A stretch of DNA of 64,000 nt, from NCBI GenBank assembly GCA_022496805.1, contig CM040093.1, positions 11,560,713 through 11,624,712 of the forward strand, read 5' to 3'. The notes beneath the pieces were generated by a model. That model saw only the letters and a list, made by a program, of their open reading frames with translations. It did no database searches and had not been told where the DNA came from. Both the position numbers and the translations under genes were made by a program. The DNA comes from Pohlia nutans (taxonomy: Eukaryota; Streptophyta; Bryopsida; Bryales; Mniaceae). Position 1 is the stretch's first letter, and every line of letters starts with the position of its first letter. Shown here piece by piece: positions 45,551-54,770 of the stretch.

Positions 45551-45601
45551 TTAACTGGCGAAGTAAAACAAATTGGGAAAGAATATTTGGCGCAATCTTA
45601 A

Positions 45602-46134
45602 CACTTTATCGTCCTGATTCAACATTGTTTTCAAAGATTCGTTATAAAATGTTTGATGAAAAGCAAAAATGGAGTTGATGTACGAAGAAAATGTCAATGT
45701 GAAGATCACATCTATACGGTTGAATTTATCATATTTTTTACTAATATTTTTGAATGAATTTTGTAAGGTTTTCTCTTGAAATTCAATTAAAAATCCCAAA
45801 TTAACATAATTTAAAAAAAAAAAAGTGTAATGAAATTGGAATAACATGCACTACGAGATGGTATGGTTTCCATTATTTGATTCTACTTATTTTGAAAAAT
45901 CATGATTAAGGTCTTACTTTTTGAACTAAGAATGAAACTTGGCATAAACCAATTGTGTTGTTTTTCAAGAAATCACAATATCTTATTTTGAAGATCCATA
46001 CTATACAAATGATAGTCAACTCGCACAAGAACCAAAAGAAATTTGGATGGATGAAAAACTGTACGGAATGTAGAATGGAGAAAGGTTGCAATTTGTTCGT
46101 CGTCCAATATATGGACGCATGCATGTTAAAGGGT
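45602..46134 (+). mobile_element. TTAA-flanked element, family B, copy 3
   Basis: It begins after TTAA (45598-45601) with CACTTTATCGTCCTGATTCA and ends GCATGTTAAAGGGT before TTAA (46135-46138). It lies only 47 bases from copy 2 in the opposite orientation, so the two form a large inverted pair. Confidence 0.8.
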
Positions 46135-46166
46135 TTAAGTTCACAATCATATTTTGATAGAATTTC

Positions 46167-46963
46167 CCTGGGGAGGTCACTGTCAAAATTTTATTAAACC
46201 AAGTAAGAAAAAATATAGGGTACATTTAATTCATTGGAGCAAAAATTTATACAAATTTTAGAAATACCATAGCTTGGATGAAATGGCCTATACGGTATTA
46301 CATCTAAAGTAGGGTAGGTGAAAAGTATAGGTAGTATTCTATTTTTATTAATAAAGTAGGGTCTCAAATATTTAGAGGAACGAAGAATTTATGTGAGTTC
46401 TAATGAAAATCCTTGGATTGAATGAGAATCGCCTCAATTGACTAAAAATCGTCGAAGTTGGCCAATGGCTAGGAATGAACCACAAATGAAGGTTGAATTA
46501 TTTGGCTTCATGGGAAAGTCTCCTCATGATGAATTTGAGCATTAGGTGACCAATGAGATTCACGAGGCTAGGGCAGGGTGGTAGTGCCGCATGCTTCCTC
46601 TCACAACATGCATTTCTCACTTAAACCTACCATCGAACATCTTAGGCACTAAGTACAATCGTTATTCTTTGAAAGTTACGTTCATGTACTGTTGTCGTTT
46701 TGTTATGTCCGATTAAGTTCAATTTATGCTGAAATTCTAGGATTTTGATAAATGGTCCAGTTTTATATAAAAAAATAGGGTCTATAAAATAACTTAATGG
46801 TGGAAATTATATTTACCTATAGGTCTTGAAAAATACCTCAAAGTACCATTTTATCTACTAATAGGGTACAAATTATTTAAGAAATTTAGATAAATAGCCC
46901 ACCTATAATTAACCCCCGACCGCACGTGGTTTACAAAAGTATGTAGTATGTAACCTCCCCGTG
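46167..46963. mobile_element. hAT-like element with 8-bp target duplication (797 bp)
   Basis: The 8-base duplication AGAATTTC lies at 46159-46166 and 46964-46971. The ends read CCTGGGGAGGTCACTGTC and GTATGTAACCTCCCCGTG, imperfect inverted repeats. Parts of it recur at 42665-43105 and 33975-34330. No transposase is seen, so it is non-autonomous. Confidence 0.8.
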
Positions 46964-47245
46964 AGAATTTCTTCATATTTTGGTAGTTCTCGTCATAAAA
47001 TTTGGCTCTCTTCAAAAAAAAATTATAGAGAAAATGTGGCAAAAAATTCAAAATTTTCTCATTTGAAAATGCCATATTTTGTAGAGAAATCTGGTGAAAT
47101 AAAGCCAAAAATAAAATAAAAATCGCTACACATAGCAAAATTTAATAATAAATAAAAGTTGTTATGTTTTTCTCAAACTTTCTGACAATAGTGTCTGGAA
47201 GCAGAATATTCACTTCTTCATTCCCATACCATCTTTCATAGTTTC

Positions 47246-47563
47246 TGTTGAAGTAGGATGATTGCGTGGGCTGAAGTTGCTCATAGCCATGCGCATTAGC
47301 TAGAGTAGATGATGCGAATGAGCTAGACTAGCAACTAGAGAAGTGGTACTAGTTAGAGATAATGAGAATTGGGTCTCCCAAGTGATATGGGCTGATCCTA
47401 GTGTACTAGGAGTGGAGTATGGGCTGATGTCCCATATGGTTTGCCAAGGGGACTCCCTTGGGTGTACTACTTAAGATGGGCAGCCCATGAGTAAAGATCA
47501 TCTCTTTCCTATGCATTCCAAGTGTTTGTGTGAGGCTTTGGCATTCTAATCTAACCTTCAATA
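47246..47563 (+). repeat. 5-prime LTR of copia element 2
   Basis: It starts TGTTGAAGTAGG and ends AACCTTCAATA. The target duplication GTTTC fixes the last base, so the LTR ends TA. Confidence 0.93.
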
Positions 47564-47577
47564 GGTTATGGGCCCAC
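47564..47577 (+). other. Primer binding site of copia element 2
   Basis: GGTTATGGGCCCAC directly after the LTR is the complement of the anticodon stem-loop of plant initiator tRNA-Met (GTGGGCCCATAACC), and not of its 3-prime end. This is the half-tRNA priming known for Drosophila copia. Confidence 0.75.
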
Positions 47578-47888
47578 TCATGTGTTTTGCGTGAGTCAAA
47601 GATTAGATTGCTCATTGTGTGGAGGTCGTGCGTTGGAGCGCTGATTTTGGAGTATTGGAGCGCTGATTTGGAACTTTGGAGGGCTGAATTCGAGCTTTGG
47701 TGGGCTGATTTCGACATTGGGAGGTATTACAATCTTCCTACCTTTGATCTACGTGTTGGAGAGCTGAATTCGCACTTTGGAGCTATCATTTGTTGATTTG
47801 GAGCTTTTGGAGCACTTTGGAGCACTTTTGGAGTTTATACACGTCTACAAGGGCTGAATTGGAGCTTTGGAGCTTATTGGTGCTTGTT

Positions 47889-47970
47889 GGAGTATATTGG
47901 AGCTTATTGGAGCTTATTGGAGCTTATTGGTGCTTATTGGAGCTTATTGTAGCTTATTGGAGCTTATTGG
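47889..47970 (+). repeat. 10-bp minisatellite in the leader of copia element 2
   Basis: About eight units of the type GGAGCTTATT with single-base variants lie about 0.6 kb before the gag start codon. Confidence 0.85.
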
Positions 47971-48555
47971 CTCAATTTGTGCTCAGATTGTGCACTTGTG
48001 TTGTTGCAAGGCACTTTTATGCTTTGAGGCTCTTGGGGTGAGTCTACAATCTGATTTTGGTATTGCAATTCTTGCACAAGGGTTTGGAATGTGAGTTATG
48101 CCCTTGGAGTGTTCAAAATTAGAGTTTGGGTTAGTGAATGCACAACGGGGCTGATTTGATGAATTTCAATGCAATTAGGACTTGAAGGGGCTGAATTTGC
48201 ATTGATTTAGAGTCCTTGGAAGGCACAAGGGTGTCCATAGGGTGCATTACGTGTTGTGAAGCACAAGGGTGCTGATTTGAGTGGATTTGAGCCAACGAGT
48301 GCGCAATTCTCCTAGTTAGGGTGTTGTAGTATGATCTTGTGCAAATTCACTAAGAACCATCACGATTGAGTGTTGTGAGGTTGATGTGTAGCACAAAGGT
48401 GCTGATTTAGTGTTTGGAATTAGTTTGGAGGCATTAGAAGCACATACGTGTGCAATTTGCTTCACAAATCACAAAATTGTCAAAAATCATAAAAACAATT
48501 TTTCTTAGCTTTCTAGGGGCTGAATTTTGTGAGCGTACGTCCTTCAATCAAGGAT

Positions 48556-51500
48556 ATGGCTACATTTGAGGGTGAAGGTGCTAAGGTTGTAGACAAGTTC
48601 GATGGCGTCAACTTCCACTTGTGGAAATTCAAGATGGAAATGGTCATGGCCGAAAAAGAATTGTGGGAGATAGTTGAGGGTAGTGAGGAACCGCCTTCGT
48701 CCGACGCCGAGGCTAGGGTACGAACTGCGTACACTCGGCGAGAGAAAAAGGCCTTTGCGATTTTGGCTCTTAATCTTTCTGATTCCCAGCTTTCTCATAT
48801 TCGGTCGTGCAAGACTCCCGCCGAGGCATGGGCCAAGCTTTGCAATATTCATGAGGCAAAGAGCTTGGTCAATATCTTGTTTTTGAGGCGCAAGTTTTTC
48901 ACCATCAAGATGGAAGAAAACGACGACATGTTGGCGCACATCAACAAAGTCAAGGCTCTTGCGGATCAGCTCAACGGCGCAGACGTCAACATTACCGACG
49001 GTGATATCGTTATGACGCTCCTCGAGAGTTTGCCGCCGTCGTACGAGTATCTTATCGTTGCTATGGAGAGTAGGCCCATTAGCGAGCTCACTCTTGATTA
49101 TGTGACATCACGGTTGTTGCATGAACTCTCGCGGCGCAAAGAGAACGAGACTCGTGGCGATAGCGCGGCGCTTATGGCGAAGCAATCCAAGAGCGGTGCC
49201 AGTGGGAGCTCTACAGACAAGGTATGCTACTATTGCGGTAAGAAGGGCCACTTGGCAAAATTTTGCTACAAACGCAAGAGAGAGGAAAGTGCCAACAATA
49301 CAAAGGTCAACGATGCAGGTGATGAGTACGCATTTATGACTAGCGTCTCTTCTTGTAGTGATGACGGGGACGAGTATGCAATGATGGCAAGTGACGTGTC
49401 ATGCAATGGTAGTGTGATCGATTGGATTGTTGATTCGGGAGCCTCGAGTCACATGGCGCCCATTAGGACTTGTTTCCAATCATATCACGTCATATCTCCA
49501 AAGAATGTCATTTTGGGTGATGATACGGTTCTTCAAGCCGTGGGTAAAGGATCCATCGTCGTAGACACCGAGGTGAAGGGTCGTGTGAAGACAATTACCA
49601 TCCATGATGTCCTCCACGTTCCCAAGTTGAAGGCAAATCTTTTATCGGTGCGACATTTGGTGATGAAGCATTTGCGAGTGGAATTTAGCGACCAAGGGTG
49701 TTTTGTGTTGTCTCCAAGTCGTGAGGAGGTGGCCATTATACACGAAGTCAACGGCTTGTACCAAATCAAGTTTTCCAAGATGCACGCGGCGGAATCCGCA
49801 ACGTTGGTGCAATCGAGTTCAAACGAAGACAAGTTGGCGTTGTGGCATCGTCGTCTCGGGCATTTGAATGTCAAGAGTGTGAAAGCACTGCGTGGAATGG
49901 TAAGTGGCATGGATCTTGCACAATCACACGTCGCACCTAGTTCATTCACATGTGAGGGTTGTATTGAAGGCAAGCAACAACGCTCACCGTTTCCAGTTGA
50001 TGGGGCAACTCGTGCAACCAAGGTTCTTGAGATTGTGCATTCCGACGTGTGTGGTCCAATGAAGACCACGTCTATGGGGGGTTGCAAGTATTTTGTGACG
50101 TTCATTGATGATTTTTCGAGGAAGATATGGTTGTATCCGATCAAAGCAAAGAGCGAGTGTTTTGAGAAGTTCAAAGAGTTCAAGGCGTTGGTTGAGAAGC
50201 AATCCGAGCACAAGATCAAGGTGTTTCGATCGGATAATGGCGGCGAGTTCTTGTCCAACCAATTTGGAGAGTTATTGAAGAAAGAAGGCATTGCTAGACA
50301 AACCACAACGCCATATACACCACAACAAAACGGAGTTGCAGAGCGTGCAAATCGAACAATTGTGGAAATGGCAAGGAGTATGTTGCATGCACAAAATTTG
50401 GGTTTGGACCTTTGGGCGGAAGCGGTGGTGACTGCGGTGTACACACGCAACCGATGCCCGACCAGTGCGGTTCAAAACATGACACCAGAGCAAGCGTGGA
50501 GTGGGAGGCCACCCCGCGTGGAGCACATGCGCACATTTGGATGCATCGCATTTGCAAAGGTACCCGATTCTCAAAGAACCAAACTTGAGGCCAAGGCAAC
50601 AAAATGTGTGTTTCTTGGATATTGTGAAGGTACCAAGGCGTACAGGCTCATGTCGCTCGAGACCAAGAAGATCATTCGAGCTCGTGATGTGACATTTTGC
50701 GAGAATTCCAAGGTTGAAGACAATTTGGACGATGGTCCAAGTAGGAGAAGTGGCCATAAACCAGCGATTGTGGACCAATCTTCCAAATCTCCCGTTATTG
50801 ATATTGTTGATGAAGACGAAGATGACGAAGATGGTGGTGATGACGAACATATTGAGGAGCCACCTTTGAAGACGAAGAATGGCGAGAAAAAGGCACAAGC
50901 AACGGCGGTTGAAGACAATGCATCCTCGAGCGATCGTCGTTATCCAGAGAGAAATCGTAGACCACTTGGCGAGTGGTGGAAGAATCATATTCTCCCTCAA
51001 GGTGAGGAGGAGCATGCAAACGTTGCACTTTTAGATGCTCCATTGACGATTCGTGAAGCGTTGAGTTGTGATGATGCAAACAAGTGGGAGCAAGCCATGC
51101 AAGAGGAGTACAAATCGTTGATGGACAATGGCACTTGGGAATTGACTCCCCTCCCCAAGAATCGCAACGCTATCGGTTGTAAGTGGGTATTTCGTGCAAA
51201 GAGAGATGCAACGGGTGATGTGGTTCGTTATAAGGCAAGATTGGTGGCAAAGGGCTTTTCACAAATCGAAGGTGTTGATTTTCATGAGACCTTTGCACCG
51301 GTGGCGAAATTCACCACTATTCGATGCATTTTGGCCATCGGGGCTGCCATGGATTTGGAAATGCATCAAATGGATGTGAAGACGGCGTTCTTGAACGGCG
51401 AGTTGGACGAGGACATCTACATGGTACAACCCGAAGGATTTGTGCAACGAGGTAATGAGAACCTTGTTTGCAAGTTGAACAAGTCATTGTATGGGTTGAA

Positions 51501-52629
51501 GCAATCTCCACGCGCATGGTATCAAAAGATTGACACGTTTCTTGTTCATATCGGGTTCACAAGGAGCATCGCTGATCACAGCTTGTATTTCATGCAAAAG
51601 GGGCAACATGTGGTCATCGTGATCATATATGTGGATGATTTGATCATCCTTGCAAGTTGTATGAGCTCTTTGAAGGCATTGAAGGCAATGCTTGAGAACG
51701 AGTACGAGATGAGTGATCTCGGTGAGTTGCACTTTTGTTTAGGAGTTGAGTTTGTGCGAGATAGAGCAACACGCACCATAACAATGAATCAAAGCAAGTA
51801 TGTTATGGATGTGCTCAAACGCTTTGGCATGGAGGATTGCAAACCGGTTGGCACTCCATTGGATGTGAATTCCAAACTCGTGAAACTCACCGATGAGGAG
51901 TATGCATTAGAGGCTCAATCTATGGTGGATGTGCCATACAAGCAAGCTGTAGGGTCATTGATGTATGCTATGATTGCAACAAGGCCGGACCTTGCGTATC
52001 CAATCAGCGTTGTGAGTCAACACATGGCAAGACCGGGTTCAAGTCATTGGGTTGCGGTCAAGAGGATCATGCGGTACTTGAAAGGCACAAGTGATGTGAG
52101 GTTGTGTCTTGGAGGTGACAACATTGTGTTGAGTGGGTATTGTGATGCGGATTATGCGGGTGATACCAATGATCGTAGATCCACCACGGGGTACATGTTC
52201 AAAGTTGGATCGGGGGCCGTTTCATGGAATAGCAAGCGCCAACAAACCACGGCCACGTCAACGGTTGAGGCGGAGTACATGGCGACGAGCCACGGTACGA
52301 AGGAGGCCATTTGGTTGAGGCAACTAATGGCGGATGTGAGATGCACTCAAGAGGAGGCTACAACAATCATGTGTGACAACCAAGGGAGTATGTCATTGGC
52401 GAAGAATCCAACGCATCACTCACGTACAAAGCACATTGATGTGCAATATCACTTCATTCGAGAGAAGTTAGAGATGAAGGTGATAGAGTTGAAGTATTGT
52501 CCAACGGAGCACATGGTGGCGGACGTGCTGACAAAGGCTCTTGCGAGAGATCGACATCAAAGACTAGTGGTGGCATTTGGGCTCCAAGGCTTTGGCTATT
52601 CGCAAAGTGGGAGTGTTGAAGTAGGATGA
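48556..52629 (+). CDS. Ty1/copia gag-pol polyprotein, element 2
   Basis: The ATG at 48556 opens 1,357 residues with Gag, CCHC knuckle, protease, integrase, reverse transcriptase and RNase H, all with intact key words as in element 1. The frame is open 9 codons further upstream but without ATG. The stop codon at 52627-52629 lies inside the 3-prime LTR. A short purine stretch (AAAGTGGGAG) just before that LTR can serve for plus-strand priming. Confidence 0.95.
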   Translation: MATFEGEGAKVVDKFDGVNFHLWKFKMEMVMAEKELWEIVEGSEEPPSSDAEARVRTAYTRREKKAFAILALNLSDSQLSHIRSCKTPAEAWAKLCNIHEAKSLVNILFLRRKFFTIKMEENDDMLAHINKVKALADQLNGADVNITDGDIVMTLLESLPPSYEYLIVAMESRPISELTLDYVTSRLLHELSRRKENETRGDSAALMAKQSKSGASGSSTDKVCYYCGKKGHLAKFCYKRKREESANNTKVNDAGDEYAFMTSVSSCSDDGDEYAMMASDVSCNGSVIDWIVDSGASSHMAPIRTCFQSYHVISPKNVILGDDTVLQAVGKGSIVVDTEVKGRVKTITIHDVLHVPKLKANLLSVRHLVMKHLRVEFSDQGCFVLSPSREEVAIIHEVNGLYQIKFSKMHAAESATLVQSSSNEDKLALWHRRLGHLNVKSVKALRGMVSGMDLAQSHVAPSSFTCEGCIEGKQQRSPFPVDGATRATKVLEIVHSDVCGPMKTTSMGGCKYFVTFIDDFSRKIWLYPIKAKSECFEKFKEFKALVEKQSEHKIKVFRSDNGGEFLSNQFGELLKKEGIARQTTTPYTPQQNGVAERANRTIVEMARSMLHAQNLGLDLWAEAVVTAVYTRNRCPTSAVQNMTPEQAWSGRPPRVEHMRTFGCIAFAKVPDSQRTKLEAKATKCVFLGYCEGTKAYRLMSLETKKIIRARDVTFCENSKVEDNLDDGPSRRSGHKPAIVDQSSKSPVIDIVDEDEDDEDGGDDEHIEEPPLKTKNGEKKAQATAVEDNASSSDRRYPERNRRPLGEWWKNHILPQGEEEHANVALLDAPLTIREALSCDDANKWEQAMQEEYKSLMDNGTWELTPLPKNRNAIGCKWVFRAKRDATGDVVRYKARLVAKGFSQIEGVDFHETFAPVAKFTTIRCILAIGAAMDLEMHQMDVKTAFLNGELDEDIYMVQPEGFVQRGNENLVCKLNKSLYGLKQSPRAWYQKIDTFLVHIGFTRSIADHSLYFMQKGQHVVIVIIYVDDLIILASCMSSLKALKAMLENEYEMSDLGELHFCLGVEFVRDRATRTITMNQSKYVMDVLKRFGMEDCKPVGTPLDVNSKLVKLTDEEYALEAQSMVDVPYKQAVGSLMYAMIATRPDLAYPISVVSQHMARPGSSHWVAVKRIMRYLKGTSDVRLCLGGDNIVLSGYCDADYAGDTNDRRSTTGYMFKVGSGAVSWNSKRQQTTATSTVEAEYMATSHGTKEAIWLRQLMADVRCTQEEATTIMCDNQGSMSLAKNPTHHSRTKHIDVQYHFIREKLEMKVIELKYCPTEHMVADVLTKALARDRHQRLVVAFGLQGFGYSQSGSVEVG

Positions 52630-52931
52630 TTGCGTGGGCTGAAGTTGCTCATAGCCATGCGCATTAGCTAGAGTAGATGATGCGAATGAGCTAGACTAGC
52701 AACTAGAGAAGTGGTACTAGTTAGAGATAATGAGAATTGGGTCTCCCAAGTGATATGGGCTGATCCTAGTGTACTAGGAGTGGAGTATGGGCTGATGTCC
52801 CATATGGTTTGCCAAGGGGACTCCCTTGGGTGTACTACTTAAGATGGGCAGCCCATGAGTAAAGATCATCTCTTTCCTATGCATTCCAAGTGTTTGTGTG
52901 AGGCTTTGGCATTCTAATCTAACCTTCAATA
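52614..52931 (+). repeat. 3-prime LTR of copia element 2
   Basis: Identical by eye to 47246-47563. Confidence 0.93.
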
Positions 52932-53034
52932 GTTTCATGTGCAGATGCAGACAAGAAACAATGACAAAGGTAAGGAATGCACTCTAAACTTGTTATTATC
53001 ACCAATATTTCTAGAGAATATTTGCTATTCTGGA

Positions 53035-53728
53035 CTCCCTATGTCCGGAAATAATTGTCCTATTTAAAAATAAATTCAACTTAATGTTGTTTTCATTTGC
53101 CAAAAAAATGTTGTCTCAGTACTCAAAAAAGTGAACAAGATGTTGATAATGTTACCTCACAAAGGAGTGGCTCTTTGTGGAAAATAAATTCATGATAAAA
53201 CTCATTTGAAGTGCGTTCGAGAGATGATTTCCGAATTGCAACTCATAAGAATATTTGAGTTCATTTGAATTTAAAAAATCTTGAGAGTTGCAATTGAGAC
53301 TTCTGAAAGTTGTTGATAAAACTCAATTGAAAATCTTATGAGTTGCAAAATGGTCTACCTTTCTGAAGCCGGTAGGGCTCACGTTTGAAGTATAAAGCCT
53401 CGGGGAGGTCACTTTCAAATATTACGTAACAACCTGCAAACAAAGATAGGGTCCAAATAAATCTTTGAAAGTAAATTTTATAAATGAATTACATTAATAT
53501 AGGCTGCTCAAAATTGATTACAAGAATAAAAATGAGAATAATCTCAAAATATTACTAATTACAATAAGGATTACTTTTAATTTTTCAGGGTGCTTTTAAA
53601 TACCCTTTGTTCACACGTGATACTCAAAAAGTACAAAGAGTGACCTCCCCGATTATAAAGCATATAGGACAATTATTTTGGGACAAAAAATGCCATAAAA
53701 TAGGATAGTTACTTCCGGACAGAGGGAA
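53035..53728. mobile_element. Stowaway-like (Tc1/mariner) element carrying a hAT-like MITE
   Basis: The ends CTCCCTATGTCCGGAAATAA and TTACTTCCGGACAGAGGGAA match the typical CTCCCTCCGTCC-type Stowaway ends. A related site without it lies at about 43177, which supports the borders. Without the inner MITE (53399-53653) it is about 430 bases. A clear TA duplication is not visible. Confidence 0.75.
53399..53653. mobile_element. hAT-like MITE, 8-bp target duplication (255 bp)
   Basis: The ends CTCGGGGAGGTCACT and AGTGACCTCCCCGAT-like are inverted repeats. TATAAAGC lies at 53391-53398 and 53654-53661. It is an inverse relative of 35586-35838. Confidence 0.9.
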
Positions 53729-53809
53729 TATTCATGTGATTGGAAACTTTCCACATGTCAAGTCCTGAACTTATACAGACTTACGTTAGTTATCAAAAAG
53801 GTGGTATAT

Positions 53810-54087
53810 GTTAGGATAAGCGACCTTGGAAGCTTTCGGATACCTCATCCATCTGGATAGACTCCCGGGTGCACTACTAGGATACTCTCACAGTTAACTT
53901 AGAATAAAGATAGGGGCGGATAATCCCACCTACTGCATCAGGTAGTTAAACCGGCAGTTAAGAGGTAGCTCTCTTAACTGTGCCACCACTCTTCTATCTG
54001 TTTCTACCTACCACGGAGTGTATATAAACGAGGGCCGTGAAGGCTCCTTACTTCTTCTTGCATTTCTGTTTTTCCTTCTACTCAACA
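53810..54087 (+). repeat. 5-prime LTR of copia element 3
   Basis: It contains GTGTATATAAACG (about 54016-54028), a likely TATA box of the element. The primer site TTATCAGCACC follows at about 54090, of a kind seen in many plant copia elements. Confidence 0.9.
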
Positions 54088-54204
54088 CGTTATCAGCACC
54101 GTTAGCTCTTCCACCATAGCTCTTTGTAGCTATTCCTCTTGCTCCTTTGATATAGTTTTTTGTTGCTCTTTAGAGCTGTTGCTTTTACTCTTCTGTAATA
54201 TTTG

Positions 54205-54350
54205 TTTTTTATTTTTTTGTAGCTCTTTTGCTTTTACTATTCTGCCATAGCTTTTTGTAGCTCTTTTGGTTTTACTATTCTGCCATAGCTTTTTGTAGCT
54301 CTTTTGGTTTTGCTATTCTGACATAGCTTTTTGTAGCTTTTTGTAGCACT
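54205..54350 (+). repeat. 38-bp tandem repeat in the leader of copia element 3
   Basis: The unit TGCCATAGCTTTTTGTAGCT... starts at 54243, 54281 and 54319, with a diverged copy before and a truncated one after. Confidence 0.85.
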
Positions 54351-54770
54351 TGCTCTTGCTCTCCTTCACTTTCTTTTGTTTTTTTCTCCTCCTTCTAAAA
54401 ACTTAGAGATAGATGAGTGCATGATTGCTCCCGCTACTTCCTTGTTGCATGCTCCTGATACTCCCGAGGCTCTCCTCCCCTATCTGTTTTTCAATTATTA
54501 GCCATCCCTCGATTTTTTTTTCCTCTCTCTCTTGTGTTTTTGACTGCAGGTTTCTCTTCATCGTTAGTGTACCCGATTAGCCCGTTGCTGTTTCACGATT
54601 TATTTTATTTTATTTTCCTATCTCGATTTCTTCATCCTCGTTTTATTTTCCTTCCTCTCCGATCTCTCTACATGCTCTTCTTAGAATACCCGTGATTTTT
54701 CCTCGTGATTTCTAGACGCAGTAGATAGACATAAAAACAGATTTCTTCATGCTCTCTCAACTAGCTATAG

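Larger units (their letters stand above)
47246..52931 (+). mobile_element. Full-length Ty1/copia retrotransposon, element 2
   Basis: Two 318-base LTRs (47246-47563 and 52614-52931) appear identical; GTTTC flanks the element (47241-47245 and 52932-52936). It encodes an intact polyprotein. Its LTRs differ from those of element 1 at about eight positions, while the proteins differ at only three residues. It lies in opposite orientation to element 1, 4.8 kb away. Confidence 0.95.
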
